64,000 nucleotides of DNA, taken from contig CM054116.1 in the NCBI GenBank assembly GCA_028673005.1, forward strand, positions 93,950,707-94,014,706, written 5' to 3'. This document shows, one piece after another, positions 13,001 through 28,000 of the stretch (positions are counted from its first letter, which is position 1; each line of letters opens with the position of its first letter). Source of the stretch: Tanypteryx hageni. Lineage: Eukaryota; Arthropoda; Insecta; Odonata; Petaluridae. The notes under the pieces were generated by a model. The model did not search any database, was not told where the DNA came from, and saw nothing but the letters and a program-made list of their open reading frames with translations. Made by a program: the position numbers and the translations under genes.

Positions 13001-16000
13001 GAGAGTATTTTTTGCGATCTTTAGGCTTTTTTTTAAACTTAAATAACCTTCGCTTTTGTCCTGACTCTATAAAATGTGTCGGATTCGATTCGTTGTCCAC
13101 GTGCTTGAATGATCCGTTCCAATACAGATTCACGCGGTCGCGTTTTCCATGATCGAAAATTTATTTCGAAGAAATGTTCCCATTATGGAGATAAAAGGAA
13201 AGTTGCATTGAAAAAATTGCCACTTTCTTTTCCATTTTATGCAAAAGTGGGTTATGGATGCCGCACGCGCTCAAATCATAAATCATTTTATTTTTCCCAT
13301 GCTTTAAGAGCTTTGAGTTATGTATCGCAAAATATCTATGATGAGAATTTTACAAGTTCAAGATAAATTATTTCGACTCCTAATCACCGAAGAAATTATT
13401 TAGTTGAGGTTCTAAGCAATCGTGATAATGCACAAAATTTGTAACGTTTTCTTCGAGTTCATTTCATCATGCTTGACATTTGAAATGCGGCGATACATTC
13501 AAAATCACCTCGAACTTTTATATAAAAAGAAACCTTCAACCTGTCGGCCTTTTTCCGGGGACTAGCTCTCAACTACGTCGGAGACTTCAACGCTTAAATT
13601 AGGCGTAGCGAGTTCTCCCAAGAAATTTCAACTCGGAGCCAACGCGGCAGTTTTTTCCCGAATCTTCGGGACTGCGTCAGCACTTTCTTTGACCTTGGAC
13701 ACTTCATCAATTTCAACAAATATTTCCGAAGCCGTGAAAAAAAGGCCGAAGAAGTAGACCGCGTACTAACTGCGGCGCACCAGCCGCTTCGCTCTCATCC
13801 TGAGGCCCAGTGCCAGGCACACGGTGAAAGTATGGATGCAGATGCCAGTCCAATTGGATTTCTACTCTTTTTTCACTCCTCGCTCCTCTCTCCTACGAAC
13901 GATTGTTTTACGATGTCTCTCACACTCTATCTCTTTCTCTCCCCCTCCTCTCACCAGCTAACGCGCAAACAAATGCACGCGTTACATTTTCGCTCCGGAA
14001 TCTGTCTCATCGAGTGACCCGAATACTTTCTTTATCGCTCCTTACACATTTTCTAACGAGACGTGTTTTGCGGTACGCGTGAGCCTTTGGACGTGGAAAC
14101 GGGAGAATATCACGCCCCTCCTCCCCTTTCCGTTTCGTTTCAATTCTCCACCCTTTCGACCGTTTATTTAGAGGGTTTTCCCAGAAATCTTCCGATTGAT
14201 TTTCACGGCGAAGGGCTTTCATGCCTTTCTAAAATTCTGAATGCAGGGACGTGGAAACAATTCTTTTATTCGGAATATAAAAAGAGAGAAATTTTGTAAT
14301 ATTTTGACTCGGATATGAAATGAGAAATTTAGTTTTAGCACTTCACGTGTGTTAAAATTGCACGAATAGGTATTTTTTAGGATTTATGCCTCGAGGGATG
14401 TGTGGTAATTAGTTTTAATTTGATTGTTTTAACAATGCACCCGAATAGCTCTCCAATTAATTAATTGTAGCAGAAAATGATGTAACATCCCATTTCATTT
14501 GTCCAATCCTTTTGTCGTGGCTAAATTTTAATTAAACTTAATTGTATTCAAAATCGTGCACTAATTAATTTCAGCGAGCAGCTTCTTTTTGGCTTTCGAT
14601 TATAAATGTAGCAATGCGGAGATCTTTTGGCTTTTCAACACCTCTCCATTAAACATGACCAAATAAGAAGTCGTGATACAATCTATAAATACAGATCCAT
14701 TAACCCAAAATGGAAAATTTTAACAGGTAACAGCCTCCGATAATGCGTAAAAGTGAATGCAGATCGACGGTGATGGCATCCTTTTCTCAAGTTTCAACGG
14801 ACGAGACCTTTGGCTCACTTAAAAGCGGGAAATTGCGTTCCAAATTGACCCATCCCTTAACAAACGAAACTCATTACTCAACGCGAGGCCAAATTAATCA
14901 CGCCTCTCAAGGCGGGCGATGGAAAGGAGAAACAGCTAGTGGTCTGAATTCAATCCTAAAATCGAAGCGGAGCGACCCCGTTGTGTCGCCTCTTGCGTCG
15001 GACGAAGGGGCTAAGAAGGTGCGGGGAAGAGGCTCACTCGAAGAAGGTCATCGAAGTCTCCTTTCGCGGAGCAGCAGAACTGCCAGTCCACTTCTCTCAC
15101 CCTTTTACACGCCTCCTCTCTCCTACCCCAACCGCCACCCATCTCCCACCGCTCCCCTTATCCTCCCACAATACCACTCGCCACCTTCTTCCCCGCTCAC
15201 CTCTCTCCCATCGCTCATTTATCCACTTTCCTAACCCAAATGCGTGCCATCGGAGATTCTACGAATACAAAAAAACATTCGCTTTGCGCGTCATTTTTAT
15301 TTTTAACTCCCAATCATAGTCCTTGAAAATGGCGAGGGTCTTTCGGTCCAGATATATTTCTAAGGTCTCGGAAGATTCTGTTAATCAGCGCCCGTCAAGT
15401 ATGACACTCTGAATTCAGAGGACCGAGAACCCTTTCGACTTTTGCTATGTTACGTGGAATCCCTCTTGGGAAACTTTTAGATTACCGAAGCGAAGGATAA
15501 TTTGACAAGTGCGTGATGGAATAACTCGGGATGGAACCGGTACCTTATTCCATTTCACGTGGTTTTTTTTAGTTTCTCCAAAATACTAAATCCGTGGCAC
15601 TCCATCATACTTTCTCTTTCTCCGGGCTATTTTTCCTCCGAGACCACACCCTTACACCATGTTTTTTACGGACCGCCTTCTCTCTCTCCCTCCGCATTTC
15701 TCTTCCCTTTCCTTTTTCCCCCCACTGAGCCCTACTTCTCTCAAAATTCGACTTTTTTCACCCCGACCCGCCATCGCCGCCGTTATGGAACCGTGCTTTC
15801 ACAAGAACATATCGGGATCCGCCGACCTTTTCAAGGCTGTAATTATAATTGTTTTTAATGAAGGGGAATTTTGTTCGGTTACTATGCCCATTTACGCGAC
15901 CTTCTCACCCATATGTGACCGTCGTGTCGCAAGATCCAAATGATTTTTGTCGCCCGTGGCGGAGTTATAAAATCGATCGACCGGTGGGAAAAAAGGGGCT

Positions 16001-19000
16001 TGGCTGGAATCTCGTCCTCAGGTTAGAGCGTCTGGACACGGGCGACCCGTAAATGGCAACGATTCCTTTTTTTCTCCCCCTTCTTGATCTACCCTCCGAA
16101 TCACTTTCACCTTTGGAATACCGTTTGAAAATCCCTCCTCGCCGTGACCTTCAGATTTTACCGCTATTCGTTTCTGTGGCGTCTCGCAGTTTAGGACCAC
16201 GTCTTACTATGGTCTTGAATGTCGCCATTCAAGGATGTGGATGGACCACGGAGCGATCCGGGGCGGTATCCCATTTGCCATCGTTTCACGCACGCCTTGT
16301 GGCAAGATTAATCAAAGGTGGATCACGCGTACGTGAAAAATAATTCCATGTAAGTCGGATGATTCCGTCATACCGATGAACTCATTGCATGGTAAACTTG
16401 TGACGAGAATCCACAGGGAAGATTAATAAACAACTGCAAAAATTAATAATCTCGAAATTTGAGCTTGATATGATTTTGAAATTAGGGAATTTCCAAAATA
16501 ACAGTTAAAAACACGAAAGAAAATCCAAGCGTCTAAGCTCGTCCCGTTTTTGGAACACCTGGGTCATTCCCCTCTCATGGTTGGCTAGAGTTCGAGACGA
16601 AAACCTTAGTTAAGTGTTCATTCTTCTCGAGAAGCAACACAATGACCCGAGGGATTTAACACAAGGTTAACGAGCGATTTCCTCTTACGCAAGAGAACTG
16701 ACAGATTACATGGATTCCACACGAAAGCCGTGGGACAGATCGAGGACTGCTGATAACAATGTCGTCTTGTTGGTCGCTTCTTAGCCAACAATGCCGCGCG
16801 TACTGGAGCAACTTAAGAGTTTGGAACGAGTTTCCTGTAGGGCCAATGCGCGTCAATTAACTCTCGACCCAGTTCCACACCTTTACCGCAATCATTGTCC
16901 CTGCGAGGCTTCGTGTGCATTGGACGAGGTCGCTTTTACCGCCCAAAGGTTTTTATCCAAAGAGTGGGAACGAGACCTACAACCATAAGACAGAGATAGA
17001 AAAGTTTTTGTATGTTTGATGTCAAACGATTCGGAAATAAGTGTTCAAATATTTGAATTACCATCCGAGTTCTTTTACCTAGTTCCTCGTTTTTCCCCAT
17101 CTTCCAAATGTCGTCCGTGAGTCGGTTACAGGTGTCTGCGAAAAATGGGTTAGTGGGAACACTACGGGACTCACGGATTGGAGAAGTAGGTATTGGATTC
17201 GTCGTAGAGATCGTTATTTTCATCTCATACCTCTCTCTCTCTCTTGAAATTTTCGAATAAAAGCCCTATTCCAGATGCGACTAAACCTCTCGGGCTGCAG
17301 AGTGATTCAGCGATATATATAGACACTGTTGCTTAGCCAACAAAATTCTCGAAACGATTTTCCGATCATTTTACGCCCCATAAGTTGATTGATTTGCGCT
17401 TGACTGAGTATAATGGACATGATTTCAACGGTCACGACTCCACCAAGTTTATTCGATTAATAGGATCGCGACGAAGATAATTCCTTCGTTAAGACAATCC
17501 GCGGATGAATCGATTCCTCCTCTCATTGTTCGGAGGTGTCCCCTGGGACGAACGTCCATTAAATCAACCCATTCAATCAAGTGATGGAATTATCCATCTG
17601 CATGACTAGGTATGACTCGGGAAATAAAACTCTCGGCGATAAAATTGCGCTTATCTCGGGTGCGGCCATCCGTAGAACCGAGGATTCCGACACAGCCAAC
17701 GTGTGAAATGGCTTTCTAGACCGTGGGCCCCAGTTACCTTGAGGCCCTTTCAAAGGCCGAGCTGCAAGGCTGGCACCGGGTTGCATCTAGTCTGGGTTCC
17801 TTGTGGTCACCCCTTGGGCCCCCAGCTTCCGTTGCTGCGGCGAAGGGGGATGGCTTTGCTCGGAGGAAAGTGGAGGAGCTAAGGAAGGGGGTTTGGTGGG
17901 ACGAAAGGGAGGCGGGCATAGAGACGGGGGCAGGAGGCTGGAGGTGCACATCCAGGCGACGCTTCCTCAAGGTGATCAACTTCCCGGCGCGTAGCCAGCC
18001 CACGTGACCACCTCTCTCGGGAGACGAGGAGATTAAGGGGTTGCGGCAAAGAGGTTAGAGGGCGGCGTTTCAGCGTGTAAAGAGAGAGAGAGAGTGGGGC
18101 AGTGGTTTTCCAGGGTAAATTCAACTCCCGGAGATTCACCATACCCATCTCAGGGAGTATTTTGGATGGGATTTACCATGCCGCCGCGGCGTCCTCAAGC
18201 TGTATTATTTGGGTCGCGAATTCAAGTATGTTGACGGCCTTTTACACGATTAAATTTGATCGCATAATATTAAGGCATAATTGGTTGCGCGTCGCCATCG
18301 CTCCCTATACGAAAAAAAATTGTTTAGAAGGAATTAGCTCGATTTGTATGACGTTTTCATATGATTTGTTTGTTGCTAGGGAGAAACTGAGTTCATATCG
18401 ATATAAGCACGAAATTATCGACGTTTGATTTTTATGGCGGTCACGTGGTGAAGCGAGAACATGAAATTTTTCATTTAAGACGCTATTTTTCAAACGGATA
18501 CCAATAGGATTCAATCAAGCGTCAGGGGGGATTTAAAGGGGGTTAAATCGTTTTTTTTTTTCGTTTCCTTTAAATGCGACGTTTGAGGAAGGAAGGGGCG
18601 CAGGAACGAAAGAAATGAGGAAACCCGTCTAAAAATTCCACTCACAAGGACGACAGTATGAATTACTCTCTGTGAGCGGCTAAGTGATACAGCTTCTTGC
18701 ACGCGATACAAAGGTGAGTTCTATTCTTGAAGTCCGCGAAGGTCATTCTAAATCACTCTAAACCGCAGGATGGCAATATCTCTGCGGCGTCGCATTCCAT
18801 AGGAGCGATCAGAGAATCTCTTCCACGTAAATACCGGGTTGAAGATCTGTTTATCCAATTTCAAGTTTCATTTGTTTCTCGCAGACTTCAAGTGCACTCG
18901 CTAAATAGGACTTGACGCAGGAATATCAGCAGAACCGAGAGATGATGCAGTTGAAATGATATGGAATTATTTTTAAATCTGCTTAAATATGCTAGAGAAG

Positions 19001-22000
19001 TCTGCAATTCATTTTTTAACTCCCAAAAATTAAATATTCCGACTTTAATCGAACTGATAATCGAGATAATTCTATAGCCACAGAACAGTTGGACGAAGGA
19101 AATTTGGCTACAAAGTAGCCATCACAATCGGTGGTTCATCGATCACTGAAGAGAAGTTCCAGGAAAAGCATAGGTACGCATCTCTCGTCAGAAATTAATA
19201 AAATCAAAGACATTTAAAATAATAACTTCACATCCAAAAAATTCGAAAAAAATCATTGGGAAAAATTTATAGGGATCCCAATATATCAGTTGGAGAAACA
19301 GATATAAATATTTACGTGTAAACTTTAATCCTTTTTCTCGCACGTTTATAATTCCTCCAAATCAACCAACTGCAAAATAGCGCAGGAATAATTTCACGCC
19401 TCTTTACCTCTCATCGCTTCGCTCGACCGCATCCTCTCGTGCGATTTCCACCTTCCTTCCCCCCCTCTCCCTCCTCAACTCTCCTTCCTCAACTCTCCTT
19501 GAGTCATTCTCGGCTCAAGGTGACCTTACCGAATAGGACACTGACACCATACACTCGGAGGGAGGACACCGCTTCGTGCGGTTGAGACAAAGGCGGCAGT
19601 GCGTCTTATGTTCCGAGGCAAGGGAATAACGGCGGGAAGATTCCGTGGTTATTCAAATCCAATTCCTTCTGCCAATCGTTCAGAGGATAGGTGGAAGAGT
19701 GGGGGGGGGGGAGGAAGACGCCATCAAATTGCGCCAGATTAGGTCTATCTCTTGGTTTTGAAAATGTTCGAGCAATTACATAAGGAGGATGATTTAAGTT
19801 TGTCAGGCATTAATTACCACCTCATTTTCCTAAATTTTTGCCTACCGATTTTGGGCGGTCATTCTTCGAATGAATATATGGAAAGTGTTCATCTGTCAAT
19901 TCTAAATCAGGCAAATGTCGAAGCAATTAGTGACACTGCTGGGTACAGAAGAGCTAGAACGATATCGAGATTGGCGCAGTGGTGGATCAAGGGGCGATCG
20001 TGGTGATCGTCCCCCTCCCCCCTAGAGCTGAAGCAGAGCCGAAAAATATTAGCTTCACATTTACGAATCAACCCAGTAAAACTTGTAAATTTTAATTTCA
20101 TTATAATCTTATTTTATTTAATTGTTTTGTATCAAATGAAAAATAATTTGTGTGAATAACTTTTTCATTATTGTGAAAACATGTAAGTAACTGGTAAATC
20201 GCTCCCCCCAAGACATTTTCTGGATGCGCCGCTGGATTGGCGAGACAGATTACTTCTTTTACGAATTTCTCCAAGTGTAGTTATATACTACATCGATTGC
20301 CTGCAATGAAGGATGTATTATTTTATAAAAAAATGTAAAAGGGTAGAAACAGAGGACGATGCGTTATTTGTCAGTTTACCAGCTACTATCCACCTAGGCT
20401 TTATTCACACAAATATAAATATTGTTAGTGATCGACTGATTTCCGTGATTATAAATGTTATAACAATGAAAAGGGATAAATTAACTTTCAAATTTAAAGA
20501 AAAGTCACACGTTTAAACAGTACAATTTCCCTCGGCGTAGTCAGCTTTAACTTTTTGTTGATTAGCAGCGATTATCCCTCGCTCCTGTAGGTTTACAACT
20601 TCGAAACGAAATCCTATCGGAAATTAGGCGACGCCAGATTCAATAACGCTTTTCACTGTCTGGGACGGTGAAATTAGTTCCAGCCGCACGCCGGGCGGCA
20701 TTTCTATCCTCTCCCGTCTCGGGCGTTTTCTGATTGGCTTCCTCCCTAGCTGCGTCACGAGCGGATTCTTATAAAGCCCCGCCCATCTCACCGGGTGAAA
20801 GTGGCAGAGGCAGTGAAAGGGGTGGAATGGAGCAGCAGACAGGCCAGATGAAAGCGCCGCCCCCACCAACGCAGCAACCGCCCGCCCCCGCCTCTCCATC
20901 CATCTCAGTGCCTCTGTCTATTTAGATACACCGTGGGCGAAAAGATAGCCATTGGGAAAGAGGATGGCGTGTATGGAGAGAACGAAAAAAAAATAATTCC
21001 TCCGCGTCGTAAAGAGTCCCTAATTACTAATTCCATCACCAATAGCCGCCGGCGTATAATATAATCGAGAAATTTTATGGCCGCATTAAATCGAAACGTG
21101 TTTAACGGGAAGACTCGAAATCGAAAATCTTAAACTTAGGTATACGAACATCGCGGTAATGATAGGTAAAGGAGATTTCTATTCCATTAGCAATAATGAT
21201 ACGTCCACTGCGGGTTATCTAACGTTTAGCTCTTTCCAATCCGATTAGGTTTGCCATACGTCTCCTCGATCGACATCATAGGGCAATGCGGATCAATGCG
21301 TTAATGGAGATATGAATTAGGTCGCCGGTTGAGATTTCCGCTCGCTTCGTCATCCTCTTCTCGTATCGTGCAGTGATTATCTCTCGGATGGGTTAAAGAA
21401 TATCATATAAATAATAACTAATAAATACGCAAGAAATGACTGGAGGCTTTTGCGACGCAAGGGCAGAACGCTTTATTTCGGCCATTTTTGCCAAAAGCAG
21501 AATATTCCGCACGGAAAAATCGCTGCGATTAACCCGTAGGATTTCCATGCCGAATGGAGATTTTTTTCGCAGAAGACGTTCCGTCTCTATGGCAGATTCC
21601 TCCGGGGGCAAAGGAGTGTCGGAACGGGAGGGTGCAGAATGCAGCGAGGCAACGCCCTTATGATATCCGCCCCGCCCCTCTGAAACCAAGGGCTCAATGG
21701 GCCGATCCTGCTTATGCCTCCGTGCAGAAGTGGAGCACGGAGGGCGTGAGCAGATATTGTCCCCCTCTCTCTCTCTCGTCTCTCCAGGAAGTTGGTGTCT
21801 GTGCATATGTGTGCGCACGCGCGCGGCAGGGGGAGGGCGTGGGTGGCGGGGAACTGCATTCCTATCTCTCTCTCCTTCTCTATCTCTCTCTCCTCTCTCT
21901 CTCCCCTCTCGTCTTCCTCTCCATCCCTCTCCTTCCCTCCATTTTTCCTTTCAGTGAGAGTAGTACCCCACGCCCTTCCTCGAGCATGTGCGGTGCCATG

Positions 22001-25000
22001 TGGAATACAGTCGGGAGAACTCGAAAGTAACGTTTATAGCTCAAATGCTGTGTCCGAAGCGCGCGTTTCTGTTTCTTTTTTTTGCGTTTTGGTATTTTTG
22101 TTAAGCACGTGAAGGGGAGACGAGTTTTGCGGTTTCGTAACTTTCGAAAACCTTTTCCGCCTCGCAGGCGCCTTGCACTTGGCTACCACATTCGTCGTAA
22201 AGCCGACTAAATACTAATTCACGTAACGAGCGGGAGTTGTTTAGTAATTTTCTCGAGAAATATTCTTCGGAAATCCTCCTGTTTAAAATATATAAATTTG
22301 GAGAATTTATTCCGATGAAATAAAAAAAAACGGGTTAATTCTTTCGGTTCTTCGTTCGAGTTCTCATTATGTAACAAGTTTTCAGAAACGATTAAGTCGC
22401 TTCCCATAAACGGCTTCATTTGTTATTTATTTATTCCTGATGAAATAGGAAATTCAGCTGGAAAAATACTTGGTCTACTGTTAAAATTTTATTATCGGCT
22501 CCGATTTTTTAATTCGAATAACTTTCGCGTAGTTTTATACTACTTAAATCATTATTCTATGAAGGTTATTATACATTTCATGAAGTTCTACGCGTGTAAT
22601 TATTAAATTGTTTAATTCAACCTCGCGTTGAAGCACGGTTAGCTGAGACTATCATTTTCAAAGAATGACTGGATAGCATTGAAAAAATGACATAGCACTC
22701 ACTGCATTCGATTCAAATACATACCTCCGCCCTTAAGGCGTTCACGTTACTTTCCTGCCATTCATATTCCTCCCAACTATAAAACTCCGGAAACGGTGAC
22801 GCAACGCTTAGAAATGTTCCCTCCGTTTGAAACTAGACAAAGAATACTGTTTGCTGAGAGATGGATGGAGATAAATAGAGAGGAGGCGAGAGATAGGAAG
22901 GTGACGGAGAGAGAAAGGGCGAGGGTCGGGAGGTTGATCGGTGGGCTGTCCATTGCGAAATAATTAGGAGAGAGAAAGAGAGAGGGGAAATAACTTCTTC
23001 GTCTCGCTATATTTTTTTTACCCCGCCGTTCTCCCACATTCTTCGCGTTCACTTGTCCATTACGCGCGGTTTGATTTATGGCGATTCCGAAAGGAATATC
23101 ATCCGGAAATGTAATATCGACGTTCCTTCCTAAATTGTTTTTGACGGATGAAAGCGCTGGTTTTCCAACCGAGATTATTCAAATTTTCAGAAGGGAATCG
23201 TTTTTAATTTAGATCGGGCGTTTTCATACATCAATAGCGAGCGACATTTTTAAAAATGTCCTTCTTGCGGAAAGAGCTTTGTTTGTATAAACGAGAACCC
23301 GAACCGAAACGAATCTGATTAGATTTTCTGGATCGCCATCATTCCGAGGATTATTCAAGCGAGGCGGTGGCGAAGTCTCAGCACGGCGGCATTTCGATTC
23401 GATTCGCCGAGACGCTTTCATTTCGTCCCTCGCCAAATGTCACGCTCTCCTTCAAAAGCCGCATCCTTCGGATCGTAAAAAATGAAAATCACAATGGTTT
23501 CCATTTTACACAAAGGCCGTTCATGCCCTCGACCACCTCCGCAGATCCCAGCCTCCGGACCATCCCCAAGTCTGCACACGACCCTCCAGCCGCCCATCTC
23601 GGGATAAGGCCTCGCGTGGGATGAGAGGCGGAGTCTGAAAAAGGCCACGTGTGACAGACTTTCACTTGTTATTGCCGGTTTCTCCCCTCCTCACTCCTCT
23701 ATCTCTCACCCCTTTCTCTCCGCCCATCCTTTCATTATTCATTTTTTTGGCCTCGGCTGTTATAAAGCGTCTCGCCCCCCTCTGGGAAGCACGTCGCCTC
23801 TCCATCGCCGAGAGTAACTCCTCTCGATTCCTCTTCCTCATTCAACCGTTTCGTCATCTCCCTTCCTCGCTCCACGCCGGAGCGTGATCTCCGCCTCTTG
23901 CGATTCCCAAGGATCTCAACCTTGTAGAAGGGTGAGACCGCTATTACTTCCCTCAAGTTATTCCCGACTCTTAATGCTCATTTGCATCATCCGTCTGGAA
24001 TTTTTCTTTTTTTTCCTCTTCTCCTCGGTGTCTTCCTTATGGCGTTGTGGTTGCGCAATGAGAAGGTCTCGCCGTAAAATCCGATCCTTATCATCCGAAC
24101 CCGTAGCTGTCGTCGGCTTGCCGAATCGACGTAAATACCGTGGATTTGCGTAGGATTTTTTCTTCTAGCCCGCGAGTGGAACTTTTCTGTCGTCCGTTTA
24201 AGCTCGCGAGGAGTGCCTTTCGATCTATGGCGCCGCCCGTTTCGAATCCCCGTTTCTCGTCTTTCCCGGCGTTCGCATCCTCAAACTCCTTCCGCGCTCT
24301 CCTCCCTCTCTCCCCTCATCTTCTCCCTCCCTCCTTACATTCCTCTCTCTCCCTCCCACAACATCATCCCATCCTCCCAACATCGACGACGTCGGTTTTA
24401 CCGTTAGATTCCCAGCGGCCACACGGTGTGCCACGAGGGAAAGTAAGGCCCACGCCGAGTCCCTTGCCTTTCTCTTTCGTTTCCCCCCTCTCTCCCCCTA
24501 CCTCCCCCCTCTCGAATGTTTTAAGAAAAACTTTTTCTAATCGAATTTGCTGTTCATATAAATAATTCCGCGGACGGCAACCGCAGCCTCTGATAAAATA
24601 GACCGTTGAGGGGCGCTCCGTTTCAACGCGGTTTTATTTGCATCACAAGAGCGCGAAGTACTGCGAGGGTCTTTTTTTATTGAAATTTCTCGCTGTAAAA
24701 CGTGCAAGGACCGTATTCCAAAATACCTTCTCAATTTGGAGATAAGGTTTTGATGAGGTAGTGAAGGACAATTTAATTATGTATACAACCTTTCATTATC
24801 CCATAATATATATATTATTTTGTCCAAAGAAATCACTTGATCGCCGGACGAGTTTCATTTTGAAATGTGTGAGTAAATTTCTTATAGTTTCTTGACTCTA
24901 TCAATGTCTATTTTTTCGTTTGTTGTCACTCGGTATCAATTACCGATGACATTTTACTAATAAAACTCGGATTCCTATGATGACGACGAAGGGCAGGCCC

Positions 25001-28000
25001 CAAAATGTAGTTTTTCTTTTGCCCGCAGGACTCATCCGCCTTCGGGCTCGGTTTTGAAATACGAGTCGTGTCACGGAAAGAATGGATGCGAAATTTTTTC
25101 CTGTCGCTGGCCCGAGAGAGTCATTAGAGTTGACATTCGGTTCCGAGGGAATTGATAGCATTTTGAAATAAAACGTTCCTTCGACTTTTTATTGCTCCAA
25201 ATCCCTCAAAACCTGCGGCGAAAGGTCAAATAACTTATTTTGGATCCATTCCAAACCGGGAGCGACAAGTTGCCGCTGGAGACTAAAATAAAAAACTCTC
25301 TCGAAGCGCGTAAATATTCGATTATATAAAATATTTAGGTCATTGCGCCGACGAGAGGCTTTTATTTTCACAATACGTTCGTTGCATTAAATTTAAATCG
25401 GTCTTTTTTTCGAGACTCCGCGCGATTTGTAAATAGCGAAATGACAATACCCTTGAATCTATCTCGAAAGAGAATTTGAGATTATTTTCATGCTCGGAAG
25501 CCAAAGTAAGCTTTAACAGTCGTTTAAGCACGCGAATTAAAAATGTCCGTCACATCGGTTACTCCAGTAATTCCGGTAAGTTGGACATCGGCCGTAGCAT
25601 TTCATCCTCGCGTAGTTCGTTTCGGAAGACGTTATTTTTGAAAGTGGCCAGGGAAAACGCGAAAGACGTCAAAAAGTATCGTGTGGCGTTTTTGCCTGCT
25701 CGGACTCACGAGTATTACTTTTTCGCAAGTCTTAATCTCGTCAGGGCGGCATCCCCTCTCCCCCTCCCTCCTCCCACACTCCATCTTGAGCCCATAAAAA
25801 AAGGAAAGCGGTATCGAAACTCGTCCTTTTTCCATTCACCTCATTGGACGGGCGTCCGCGGGGGACACGTGACATTTCGATCCGTTCCCGCTCGAAAGCG
25901 CACCTAGCCGCCGAAGCCGAATGTTAATGAAACGGGTTGCGTTGGGGAAAGAGTGTGTGATTGTAGGAGAGAAAGAGAGAGATAGCGGACGACACGATGT
26001 GTGGGGGAGGGAGGGAGAAGGGGGAGTTGGACTCTTAAAGGTGCCAATCCTCATTTTTTTTTGAATGGCACACTCCGGGATTGAGCCATTAGACTCTGCG
26101 TTTCTCATCCGCGTGGATGCTTATAAACGCCTCCAAATCGCTTTGGTTATTCAATCGGCAGCACGAAAGCATTGCGCAACGTTATTCACGTGGGCAAAAT
26201 CGCCTCCGCAGGTAAATGTGACAGGAACAAGACTAAATCTTAAAATAGAGAGATTATGTGCAAGGAAACGATTTCGTAAACCGTTTCAAACGCGAATAGC
26301 AAGTTTAAAGGTGGCCATTGATCGGACTTTGATTCTATTGAGTATGTCAATCGTCATTTTTATGGCTGTGGGAGTTATTGGTGCAATTTATTTGAGTAAA
26401 ATTATAAAATGGGTTCGATGATCCTTTTTTTGCGATCGAAAATACGAACAAAATTGATAAATGCCTGCGTCGATTTGTGCGAGATTTTAAGGAAGGAAAA
26501 GATTTCTCGCGAAAGCCGTAGATGAATGGCGCTAAAATATTAAGAGAGATCTGTCGGAGTAAGTATAAGGTGAGACTGGGATGAGCTTGCGCGCCGAGTT
26601 TTCTTCAAATACGACTTTAAAAGCCGCGCTAATTTATCGACTCTTCCTTGGCCATAAACTATCGGAGAAAATGTGGCGCTTTCATTGAAAACTTATTTCA
26701 AGAGCCGGAAGTGGTTTTCTCCAGTTTGGCGCGAGTAACATTGGTCGCGGTTCGACAAAGGGAAATACGGAAGCGCCGATGAGGCGTCCCAAAACGGAAA
26801 AAAACGAAACGTCTCCGTCGTTTCCGGCAACAATCTCACGCGACAAATAACGCGTGGAAAGTTTTCGAAGCAAGAAAAAGCCTTATAAATATAGTTTTTC
26901 TTTTGAAACGGAGCTATGCGTGGATTTCTTAGCCGTCCACCGTAACGTTGACATATTTGAGCACAAAAAATCGGAGTAGAAAAAAGTGGAAGAATGTCAT
27001 TTTTTGTGGAATTTTTGGCATAATGTCTTTTCGTGAAGGAATTAAACTCCAGTCAAAGATTTTTGCGCAATTATTGTCAGATTAGTTTTTATCTCTTGCA
27101 TCAAGCTTGTCAATTGAAGTCTTGCTCATTGAAAAGGCATATTTGTTTCAAGGAACTAAAGAAATTCAGTATTAAGATAGTCTTTTACTCAAAGTATTGA
27201 CTATTCGATGAAGAATAAATTTAAAAATCATTCCTATGAAATTGTATTTTGAACTGTGGATCTTATTTCTAATATAAAAATGTCATCTTATAAGATTAAA
27301 GGATTATTCTAATATGCGACCAAGGATGAGTTGAGTATTAATGGAACAGGATATGAACATTTTTGTCGTTAAAATAAATAACGGAACACAAAAATTACAG
27401 TAGTAACATTTTTATGTTTATTCATCTACCCACACAAATCACGGAAATAGGAGGAATTATCTCAAACGAAAATAAATACGTGATTTTGAAATGGTAATAG
27501 AATTCTTTCATCCAATTTATAAATATCTCTGTATCGGCAAGCATTTTGCAGCCGCAATGCTATACATCCATTAAAGCGAGCGTATTAACTTTTGCTAGTG
27601 TTTTAATATGGCGTCCCAATGTCAACAATCACGTCGAAAGAGAGAGGACATAGCGCCTTCTTTCCTATCGATCACAAGCCTCTTTCCCCACGCTTTCCTT
27701 CACTTTCACCTTCGTTGCAAAACCGCTCTATTTTCGAACGCACGTTCTATCGAGCAAAACCCGGTCGATTTCCCTGGACTACCGTCGAATCGCGACCGTG
27801 TGACAGGAAAAACAACGCTAATTATGACGACGAATAAACAAAAAATGGCGTAATTCAGTCAAATTTATTACTTTCTGAGAATAACTATGTAATAACAAGT
27901 AGGGATGTGCACGGGTTTCCCGTGGGACATAAGTGCTTTTCGTCAAATTCGCCGTAGTGTATTAATGTATATGCTTTGAAATCAGAAAATTATTTTCCTC

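Noticed and set aside
8534..13698. FTZ-F1-like sites (TCAAGGTCA at 8534 and 12015, CCAAGGTCA at 940, complement at 13690)
   Set aside because: Cuticle genes can be FTZ-F1 targets, but about four matches to this consensus are expected by chance in 64 kb on two strands.
14743..15234. 163-codon + strand open frame in intron 1
   Set aside because: The second half is a Pro/Ser/Leu run from C/T-rich DNA; no family match and no splice evidence linking it to Gasp.
26122..26211. TATAAA, a TCAATC 30 bp downstream and a CAG|GTAAAT donor as an alternative Gasp first exon
   Set aside because: The would-be exon has no ATG, so it could not supply a signal peptide to exon 2.
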